This document shows, in pieces, positions 27,919 to 34,633 of a stretch of 50,384 bases of DNA. Source of the DNA: Opitutaceae bacterium. GTDB lineage: Bacteria; Verrucomicrobiota; Verrucomicrobiia; Opitutales; Opitutaceae. The stretch lies in the NCBI GenBank assembly GCA_015075305.1, contig JABTUS010000013.1:1-50384 (forward strand). Reading direction: 5' to 3'. The notes under the pieces were generated by a model that was not told where the DNA came from, did no database searches, and worked only from the letters and a program-made list of their open reading frames with translations. The number at the start of each line of letters is the position of its first letter. Position 1 is the first letter of the stretch. The translations under genes and the position numbers were made by a program.

Positions 27919-27929
27919 GTTATGATAGC
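27919..27929. promoter_or_regulatory. candidate LacI operator, site 3, overlapping the HUMPS-gene stop codon
   Basis: GTTATGATAGC (TGTTATGATAGCA with flanks) matches site 2 except for the central base and matches site 1 over GTTATGATA. It covers the TAA stop (27920-27922) of the HUMPS gene and lies upstream of the minus-strand secreted propeller-like gene. It is therefore placed to control that gene and would also lie inside any transcript reading through from the HUMPS gene. Confidence 0.6.
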
Positions 27930-28648
27930 ACGGCAGGCCCCCGCCCCCTGCCGACCGGCACGTCGCCGTAGCCGTGAACACGTTCGCAAATCTGACTCAG
28001 GATCGAACCCAGGTCTCCGTTCGCCGTCTTGAACTGGTCGGCGTCCACGGTAAGAGGCGCGCCAAGCACGACGAGCGGAGCACCATAGCCCGGAGTCAGC
28101 ATGGCCTGCTCCAGCGTGAGGCCGCCGACCGCCTGCACGGGCACGCTGACCGCTGCGACAACCTCGCGCAGATTGTCGAGCGGACTCGGCATGCGACGCC
28201 CGGACGCCGCGATTCCCCGGCGTTCGTCATAGCCAATGTGATGAATCACATAGTCGCATCCAAAGTCCTCCAGCAACCGCGCGCCAGCCACCCAGTCCTC
28301 ACAGCCCAGATTGTCGCCCATCACCTTCACATTGTAGTCACGGCCCGCCTTGACCACGCAGCGCAGCGTCTCCCTGTGCGCGCGCGCCATGACCACCACA
28401 TGCGTGGCTCCCGCCTTTGCCATCATCTCGGCCTCCAGGTATCCTCCATCCATCGTCTTCAGGTCAGCTACGATGGGCTTCGTCGGAAACCTCTCGCGCA
28501 GCCGTCGCACCCCGTGCAGACCCTCCGCCAGAATCAGCGGGGTCCCCGCCTCCAGCCAGTCCACGCCCGCCTGCACGGCGACTTCCGCGGTGCGGACCGC
28601 CTCGTCAAGATCAGTGATGTCCAGGGAGATTTGTACAATGGGGCGCAT
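27920..28648 (-). CDS. HUMPS-family decarboxylase/aldolase (hexulose-6-P synthase or 3-keto-L-gulonate-6-P decarboxylase type)
   Basis: A 242-residue barrel of the orotidine-monophosphate decarboxylase suprafamily. The signature is PIVADLKTMDGGY: the DxKxxD metal/catalytic motif with Asp62, Lys64 and Asp67, preceded by DWLEAGTP (Glu33). This pattern is shared by 3-hexulose-6-phosphate synthase and by 3-keto-L-gulonate-6-phosphate decarboxylase (UlaD/SgbH). A phosphate-binding VQAVGGLTLEQA turn lies near the C-terminus. The two activities cannot be told apart here. No partner isomerase (HPI/PHI) gene is adjacent, which argues against formaldehyde fixation and for a sugar-acid role. The gene is divergent from engB and its stop codon lies in operator site 3. 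Confidence 0.82.
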   Translation of the reverse strand: MRPIVQISLDITDLDEAVRTAEVAVQAGVDWLEAGTPLILAEGLHGVRRLRERFPTKPIVADLKTMDGGYLEAEMMAKAGATHVVVMARAHRETLRCVVKAGRDYNVKVMGDNLGCEDWVAGARLLEDFGCDYVIHHIGYDERRGIAASGRRMPSPLDNLREVVAAVSVPVQAVGGLTLEQAMLTPGYGAPLVVLGAPLTVDADQFKTANGDLGSILSQICERVHGYGDVPVGRGRGPAVLS

Positions 28649-28836
28649 GGTGGGATGACAGTCTCGTCTTACTGGCTACATCAGCAGACCGCCGCCACGC
28701 GATGAAATTTTTGCCCATTCCGAGTCGTGGTGCATCGCGGCCCAGGGCCTGACGCGTTCCCGCTTGGCATTTCTTGCACATTCATTCGGGGACCGTCACA
28801 ACCACCCCGGCGATCCGGCACCGACCCACACTTCCC

Positions 28837-29433
28837 ATGAAAATCAAATCCGCAGAGTTTCTGGCGAGCGCGCCCAGCCTCGCCGACGCGCCGCGAACCC
28901 GCCTGCCCGAGATCGCCTTCATCGGACGATCCAATGTCGGAAAATCCTCGCTGATCAACATGCTGACCGGCCGCCGCGACCTCGCCAAGGTGTCAGCGAC
29001 TCCGGGCAAAACCGTGCTGATGAATTTTTTTCGCATCAACGGCTCATGGCTGCTCGTGGATCTTCCCGGCTACGGCTATGCGAAGGTAGCGAAATCACAG
29101 CGGGCAGACTTCAGTGACGCGGTGAACGCCTACCTCGAACAGCGCGAAAACCTCCACCGCATCTTTGTGCTGATCGACTCGCGGCTGGAACCCCAGGCGA
29201 TCGACCTCGAATTCCTGGACTGGGTCCGGCACATCGGCCTCGACTACTCCCTGATCTTCACCAAGGTCGACAAGCAATCGCCAACCCGTACGCGCGCAGG
29301 CATCGCGGCGTTCATGAACAGCCTGATGCTTCGCGGATGCACCACGCCGCCGTGCTTTCAAAGCTCCACGATCTCGAATCAGGGTAGATCGGAGATTCTC
29401 GCGGCGATCCAGGAGGCGATCAGAACGCCGTGA
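28837..29433 (+). CDS. engB: ribosome-biogenesis GTPase EngB/YsxC
   Basis: A 198-residue GTPase of the TRAFAC class needed for 50S subunit maturation. The G motifs are complete: G1 GRSNVGKS (30-37), G2 Thr55 in SATPGKT, G3 DLPGYGYA (75-82), G4 TKVDK (142-146) and a G5-like QSSTISNQG. The length is typical. The ATG at 28837 starts the conserved MKIKSAEFLASAP N-terminus; an alternative TTG start upstream is unlikely. The last 14 bases overlap the end of the convergent Nramp-like gene. Confidence 0.94.
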   Translation: MKIKSAEFLASAPSLADAPRTRLPEIAFIGRSNVGKSSLINMLTGRRDLAKVSATPGKTVLMNFFRINGSWLLVDLPGYGYAKVAKSQRADFSDAVNAYLEQRENLHRIFVLIDSRLEPQAIDLEFLDWVRHIGLDYSLIFTKVDKQSPTRTRAGIAAFMNSLMLRGCTTPPCFQSSTISNQGRSEILAAIQEAIRTP

Positions 29434-30751
29434 CCACCTGATAGACGCCGAGCGACCCCATCGCCGCGGCGGCCATGAGCAGACCGAGAAGCGAAAGCGG
29501 GCGTGCGCGCAGGGCGCGATGGGGATTCGTGAAATGGAAGTAGAGCGCGGCCCCCGCAAGGAACGGCAGCATCATGCCCTGGGCAATGGCGCCAACGAAC
29601 ACCAGATGCACGGGATTGCCCGCCCAGATGAAAACCGCGGTGAAACAGATGGGCAGCACCACGCAGCCAATCTTGACCCATTTTCTCCGATCCGCGTCGT
29701 CACGATACCGCTTCAATCCCCACAATCCAAGCGCATCGGCCAGCAGCCGGGCGTTCGATGCGGTTCCTCCAAAGATAGTGGAGTACAGCACCGCTAGGGC
29801 TCCGACAACAAAGAGCCACAGGCTCCACTCCCCGAACGTGGTCCGGTACATGTGCGAGAGCGTCTCGATCATGTGCGTGTTCTCGACAGTCATGTTCTTC
29901 GCGTGGAGAACAGCCGCGCCGAGGAGATAGAACGCCACCGTCGTCGAGGTATAGAGGACGAACGATGTCCAGGCATCGATGCGCATCACGCGCAGCCAGG
30001 CCTTCGCGCGCGTCTGCCATTCGTCCGTGCCGTCATCAGGCCCAAGCCGCCTTCCGTAGCCTTTCTCGAGACACCAGTACGGGTAATAAATCAGCTCCGA
30101 GGCCCCGACCCCAATCAGCCCAAAACATCCAAATGCCGTCGCGAGATCCGCAGGCAGCTTGAACGAGAAGCCGCCGGCCATTTGTGAAGCCGTGATTGCG
30201 TAGGGGGTGGACTGCAGCGCGACCACCGCAACGACGGTCGTTATCGTAAATCCGGCGACCATCGCGGTGGAGGCAATCTCCACCAGTCGATACCTCCCGA
30301 TCACCAGCAGCACCGCGCAGCTCATGCCGATCACGATTGCGAGCGGCTCCACCGCCACCTTCAGGCCGGCCAGTTGAAACGCAGTCGCCGCGCCGCCCAC
30401 CATGCCCGCCACCTGGGGCACAAGGCAGACGTACATGCCCAGCCAGATCCAGAGGACCCACGAGACCACCAGGCGCGGACCAGGCAGCCTGTTCAACGCC
30501 TCGAGTGTCGTCACGCCTCTCGTAACGGCATGACGCCCCAGCTCGATCTGAACGAAAACCTTGAGCAGACACCCGAGGATGATGAACCAAAGCAGCCTGA
30601 AGCCCACCTCGGCCCCGAGCTTCGGCGTCACGATCAGTTCTCCCGAGCCGACAATGATCGACGTGATGATGAGGCCGGGCCCCAACTGCCTGATCAATCC
30701 CTTCAACGAAGTGGGTGCCGGTTGGATGTCTGAGGCAGGCTGGGATACCAT
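29420..30751 (-). CDS. atypical Nramp-superfamily transporter lacking the canonical metal-binding motifs
   Basis: A 443-residue membrane protein with about 11 helices and the Nramp/LeuT-like layout. The helix-1 region reads GPGLIITSIIVGSGELIVTP. In true manganese/iron transporters this is GPGxxVAVGYxDPGN; the Asp and Asn that hold the metal are absent and a Gly-Ser-Gly-Glu turn replaces them. The helix-6 MPHN motif is also missing (IGVGASELIYYPYW in the corresponding place). It belongs to a divergent Nramp-related group common in Verrucomicrobiota and Planctomycetota, whose substrate is unknown. The ATG at 30751 is chosen for the clean amphipathic N-terminus; an open extension upstream overlaps the divergent Gre-like gene. 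Confidence 0.8.
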   Translation of the reverse strand: MVSQPASDIQPAPTSLKGLIRQLGPGLIITSIIVGSGELIVTPKLGAEVGFRLLWFIILGCLLKVFVQIELGRHAVTRGVTTLEALNRLPGPRLVVSWVLWIWLGMYVCLVPQVAGMVGGAATAFQLAGLKVAVEPLAIVIGMSCAVLLVIGRYRLVEIASTAMVAGFTITTVVAVVALQSTPYAITASQMAGGFSFKLPADLATAFGCFGLIGVGASELIYYPYWCLEKGYGRRLGPDDGTDEWQTRAKAWLRVMRIDAWTSFVLYTSTTVAFYLLGAAVLHAKNMTVENTHMIETLSHMYRTTFGEWSLWLFVVGALAVLYSTIFGGTASNARLLADALGLWGLKRYRDDADRRKWVKIGCVVLPICFTAVFIWAGNPVHLVFVGAIAQGMMLPFLAGAALYFHFTNPHRALRARPLSLLGLLMAAAAMGSLGVYQVVTAF

Positions 30752-30913
30752 GGAGGGTAGCGCGCCAGCGTTGCGCGTTTCATCGGCGACACAAGGGGTA
30801 ATCCTGTTCGCATTGAAGATAGTCGAGCCTTTCCCCCCAAGTGTCTCGGCAAACTCACCAAGTCGTGCGCGATTGCCTTTCCCGCAGCCGCCCGTCTTTC
30901 TGGCGGCTCCTGA

Positions 30914-31534
30914 ATGGCACTTTCTCGAAAACGGATTTTCAGACAGGCTGCGCCTCAACCCGCCACGATCTATGTCCGGCGCGGCTACAACCGCGTCCTC
31001 GCCGGGGAATTTGAGGCGCTGAAGGCGAAACGGGTCGACTTGGTCAGGGACAAGGTCGAGGCCCACAGCCAGGGTGACCTTCGCGAAAACTTCGGATTCA
31101 AGGCCGCCAAGGAGGCGATCCGCGCCGTCGATCGGAAGATGATGGCGCTCGATCGATTCGTGGCGCGCAACACCTTCATCGAGGTCGACACGGCATCCTG
31201 GCTCACGAAGGCCACCGACACCCTGCAACTCGGGCATGTGGCCGCGATTGAGAAGCAGGATGTCGCCTCCAACCGCAGACATCGCTTCACATTCCTGGTC
31301 ACCACGCATGGCGAAACCGCCAGCGATCCGGATTCAGGAATCGAGTGCCTGCCTCACAATTCGCCGCTTGCGGCCGTTCTGCTGGGTCAGCCTGTCAATG
31401 CACGCATCAAGGCCCGCCTGCCCGCAGGCGAAGCCTTTCTCACGGTGCTTTCCATCCGCAACCCAACCCAGACGGAGCTGGACCGCCTCTTGAGAGAGAT
31501 CAAGCCGCCAGAGATCGATGATTCAGAGGATTAG
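30914..31534 (+). CDS. GreA/GreB-like transcription factor
   Basis: A 206-residue protein whose first half is a predicted coiled coil. It contains the acidic tip motif HSQGDLRENFGFKAAKEA (residues 51-68), matching the GreA finger GDLKENAEYHAARE; the catalytic acidic pair is Asp55 and Glu58. The C-terminal half is a FKBP-like Gre domain (FTFLVTTHGE, NSPLAAVLLGQPVNAR), more divergent than in GreA. It should insert into the RNA polymerase secondary channel to stimulate transcript cleavage or modulate initiation, like GreA, Gfh or Rnk relatives. The retained acidic pair argues for cleavage activity. It is longer than GreA (158) because of extra residues at both ends. It is divergent from the Nramp-like gene. 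Confidence 0.8.
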   Translation: MALSRKRIFRQAAPQPATIYVRRGYNRVLAGEFEALKAKRVDLVRDKVEAHSQGDLRENFGFKAAKEAIRAVDRKMMALDRFVARNTFIEVDTASWLTKATDTLQLGHVAAIEKQDVASNRRHRFTFLVTTHGETASDPDSGIECLPHNSPLAAVLLGQPVNARIKARLPAGEAFLTVLSIRNPTQTELDRLLREIKPPEIDDSED

Positions 31535-31562
31535 GGGCATCTCTTCTCCGACCGAGGGATCC

Positions 31563-32039
31563 TCAGCTGAAGATCGGAGCAAGAACCAGATTCGCTCCAG
31601 GCAGCGCCACAAAGTTCTCTCCAATGCTCCAGGTCAGGTCGTTCAGCAGCAGCTTGAACTCCACCTTTCCGTACGCAGGCGTCAGCTTGATGGTCCACTG
31701 GTCATCGTAGGCGCATTCGAGCGGCACCCCGGAGCTCCAGGTCAATCCTGCACCTTCGCCTCGAATGAACAATTGATTGCCGAACCCGACATCGATTTGA
31801 GCGGTGATCGTGATTTCCTCGGGCGCAGACTCAACCACGGCGCCCTTGGCCTCCTGCACGGCACGCGCCGCGGCAGAACCATTCGCAACCGGTTTGGGTG
31901 GCACCGACTTTCTACGAGGAGCGACAGCCTTGCTAACCGGCTTCGTCCCGACCGGTTTCGCCGTGGCGCCACGCGGTGTATTGCTCTTCTTGACCTGTGG
32001 GGCGGCAGGCTTTGCTGATGTTTTGCTCTTCTTGTTCAT
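31563..32039 (-). CDS. small protein with basic tail and C-terminal E-set/CBM-like domain
   Basis: A 158-residue protein. Residues 1-70 are Lys/Ala/Pro-rich and likely disordered (NKKSKTSAKPAAPQVKKS, PRRKSVPPKPV). The C-terminal 85 residues form beta-strands typical of isoamylase early-set or starch-binding CBM20/48 domains (ITITAQIDVGFGNQLFIRG, WTIKLTPAYGKVEFKLLLN, WSIGENFVALPGANLVLAP). The WSIGEN...LPG pattern is close to the glycogen-binding N-domain. Whether it binds a polysaccharide is not shown. The start at 32039 is used because the upstream open frame is not protein-like. An inverted repeat spans the start region. Confidence 0.65.
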   Translation of the reverse strand: MNKKSKTSAKPAAPQVKKSNTPRGATAKPVGTKPVSKAVAPRRKSVPPKPVANGSAAARAVQEAKGAVVESAPEEITITAQIDVGFGNQLFIRGEGAGLTWSSGVPLECAYDDQWTIKLTPAYGKVEFKLLLNDLTWSIGENFVALPGANLVLAPIFS

Positions 32040-32073
32040 GTCTGTATGGCTGTTATGGACAACGTTACAGACA
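32039..32073. repeat. inverted repeat spanning the start of the CBM-like gene
   Basis: TGTCTGTA (32039-32046) and TACAGACA (32066-32073) are perfect 8-base inverted arms separated by 19 bases. The left arm begins at the first base of the minus-strand start codon (32039), so a hairpin could hide the translation start, or it may be an operator. Only one copy was found in this window. Confidence 0.35.
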
Positions 32074-32246
32074 AGACATCGCATATTCCATGCCCGCAAC
32101 TTGAAAATGTGCGGGAAAATCGCGCAATCGGCGGGCCAGCGGGCGCCATTCTCCACGAATCGTGCCCGCCCCCAACTTGAAGGCATCCCTGATCTGCGAT
32201 GCCGCGCTCCAATGGGTGTCGCAGCATTCGGTCACCAGCCGTCACG

Positions 32247-34328
32247 CTACCGGGCTGAATGACCCGCGCCCAGCGGCCGGCCCGCACCATCCACGGGATC
32301 GACATACTTGACCCGCCCGGCGAGCGGCACCAAGTCCGTCAGATCGTAGGTGCGCAACACCCCGTGGATGGCAGACTCCAACTGGCGGTGAGGCACGGTT
32401 GCGTCAATGACGCTCTCCCACGACTCAATGGACCTGACCAATCGCACGGAGGAGAAACTTGCAGGATAAGCCGCCGCGGCATTGAGCGCTGGTACAGCCG
32501 CATCCTCCAACGCGATCATCTCGATCGAGGCTGCAGGTCCGCCCGGCATCGCCTTCCAGGCCTTCACCACGCCAAGGATATCCTCCGCCCTCATTCCCAA
32601 AAGCGACCTGCCCATCATGTAGGCGACCAGATACTCGGCGCCATTGTCCCCGGCAACCGCTGCGGGTCCCCTGCGCCAGGCCTTCATGCTGGTTTCCCCA
32701 AAACCACGAAGGTCAACCGCCAGCACCTCCGTGCCGTCGGCGACAAGCTTCGCGATCGGTCCGTCCTCCCCGGCATCCGCCTGCTTGCCAGCGCCATGCA
32801 CATAAAGGCAGGCTCGCGCCGCGGGTTGCGCAGGCGTGAATCTGAGGGCGGGAAGCGGGACATCACCGTCGCGCGAAAAAATCAGGCGCTCAATCGTCAT
32901 GCCAGGGCGTTTGAGGGACCCCCTGCTTTCGGCGCGGAGGGGGGGCAGCGTGTCAACATTTCTGATGTTCGCGACCTCTCTGATGCGTTCGCGCCGGGCG
33001 GCGTCCGTCAGCTCCGCCCACACGGACTTTCTTTCATGCGCAAGTCGCGCAGCGCGTTCGCGATTGAGGTCGTAGATTGAGCGCGCTCCAGGAAGCGAAA
33101 GCACTGACCCCTTCGGCGTGCACTGGATCTCCTCGTTGCTGAAATGCGGCGTTTCCTTTTCGAAAACCGGCTCGTCAATCCCCAGCAGCCAGCGCCGCAT
33201 CCATCGTACCGCGCCCTCGCGGAGCTGCAGGCTGAATCCATGCGTCGCATCCGTCTCCACGAGATCGATGCGTTCCGGATACCCAAGCCGCGTGTAGATT
33301 CGTTTCGCATCCCGGAACGCCTCCCATGCACCGGCAATCGGCACATAGTCGCGCGTGGCGGACAGGATCAGGACCGGCCGCGGCGCGGCCATCACCAAGT
33401 AGTCGGGAATGTCCATCCCGTAGCGGTACTGTGCAAAAATGTCCTGCTCGGGATCCCCGGGGCCGGGATGTTCATTCTTTCGCGCACTCGTCGTGATGAA
33501 GCACCCGGGAGCGGCAGCCACGAGCCGGGGCTCGAGAGCGATCAGGTAGGACGTCATCATCCCTCCTCCGGAATTGCCGGAAACCGCTATCCGCTTTGGA
33601 TCCAGATCTGCGCGGGTTTCGAGATAGTCGGCCGCCCGCATGCCATCCCAGATCATGTCGGTGACAAGATTCCTCCCAAGGAGGATGGGGGCCACCGCAA
33701 TTGTAGTGTGCTCAACCGTCGGATCAAACGAAGACCTGCCCCCGACGTCCTCCACCCGCACGGTCTGACGACGCTCCCCCTGGCCGATCGGATCGAAGCA
33801 GAATACGGCGAGTCCATTCCGGGCCAAGATCATCGCCGGCGCCTGGTATGCGGCTTTTCCGCTTCCGGAATGTCCGCACGGCATCAACACCACGGGGTGC
33901 GGCGCCTTTCCCTCGAGCGGGAGATACAGGTTGGCCGACACGACAAACCCCGGCTGGCTTTCAAACAGGACCTTTTCAACGCGGAAGCCCTCGCCGCGAA
34001 GCTCGCCGGTGACACGCGCGTTCAACGGAGTGCGCTCGGGAAACCCTCCCAGCGACTCAATGAAGTGCTCCCGGAGACGCTTCTGGTACTCCGCGATCTT
34101 CTCCTTTCCATTGATGGCTTCATACGCCCTCCGACGCTTTTCGAGCATGGCAAGCGATTCCTGTCGCAGAACATCCCGCAGCGGCCCCTCCCCCTTCTTC
34201 ACCACCGCAGCCACGGGCAGCACACCCAGCGGGTCCTGCGCAGCCTCCTGTCCATGCACATTCTGCGGCACATGGAAAAAGGCTATGGCCAGGAGCAGTG
34301 CCTGGGCGGCACGCCACATCATCCGCAT
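32247..34328 (-). CDS. secreted two-domain esterase of the acetyl-xylan-esterase type
   Basis: A 693-residue protein with a signal peptide (WRAAQALLLAIAFFHVPQNVHGQ) and two alpha/beta-hydrolase-like domains. Domain 1 (about 110-420) has the nucleophile elbow AVSGNSGGG with Ser253, an acid in SATRDYVPIAG and a His in DATHGFS, so it should be active on acetylated or feruloylated glycans or related esters. Domain 2 (about 500-690) keeps the fold pattern (ACLYVHGAGKQAD, VDLRGFGETS) but has EMIALEDAAVPA where the elbow should be, so it appears to have lost its serine. Several Met codons precede the signal peptide; I use 34328. It is divergent from uvrA. Confidence 0.78.
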   Translation of the reverse strand: MRMMWRAAQALLLAIAFFHVPQNVHGQEAAQDPLGVLPVAAVVKKGEGPLRDVLRQESLAMLEKRRRAYEAINGKEKIAEYQKRLREHFIESLGGFPERTPLNARVTGELRGEGFRVEKVLFESQPGFVVSANLYLPLEGKAPHPVVLMPCGHSGSGKAAYQAPAMILARNGLAVFCFDPIGQGERRQTVRVEDVGGRSSFDPTVEHTTIAVAPILLGRNLVTDMIWDGMRAADYLETRADLDPKRIAVSGNSGGGMMTSYLIALEPRLVAAAPGCFITTSARKNEHPGPGDPEQDIFAQYRYGMDIPDYLVMAAPRPVLILSATRDYVPIAGAWEAFRDAKRIYTRLGYPERIDLVETDATHGFSLQLREGAVRWMRRWLLGIDEPVFEKETPHFSNEEIQCTPKGSVLSLPGARSIYDLNRERAARLAHERKSVWAELTDAARRERIREVANIRNVDTLPPLRAESRGSLKRPGMTIERLIFSRDGDVPLPALRFTPAQPAARACLYVHGAGKQADAGEDGPIAKLVADGTEVLAVDLRGFGETSMKAWRRGPAAVAGDNGAEYLVAYMMGRSLLGMRAEDILGVVKAWKAMPGGPAASIEMIALEDAAVPALNAAAAYPASFSSVRLVRSIESWESVIDATVPHRQLESAIHGVLRTYDLTDLVPLAGRVKYVDPVDGAGRPLGAGHSAR

Positions 34329-34633
34329 GGGTGCGAAAGCGCGCTTCGCGTCGAGGAGGACCATTCTTGAATCAACAGCGGAATCTTGATCACGCATCTG
34401 TGGCTTCATGGGCATTAAAATGTTCTGAGGTTCCAGGGAGGGGAAAGCAGGGAGAGGAATTGTGCGCCGAAGGGAGTTCAATCGAATTCCCCCGGTCGAC
34501 GCACATGCACGCCATTATATTTCGCGCCATGTTTGCGGGAGGCGCGTCCGGTGTGTCATGCATCCCAGATGGAAACACCCTGCATCCATATTCACGCAGT
34601 TGAGTTTTTCGAATCGTCCGCCTTCGTGATCAC
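34329..34633. other. intergenic region between esterase and uvrA
   Basis: This 305-base stretch separates two divergent genes. It should hold both promoters, but I see no convincing -35/-10 pair, operator repeat or small gene. It is somewhat less GC-rich than the flanking genes. Confidence 0.5.
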
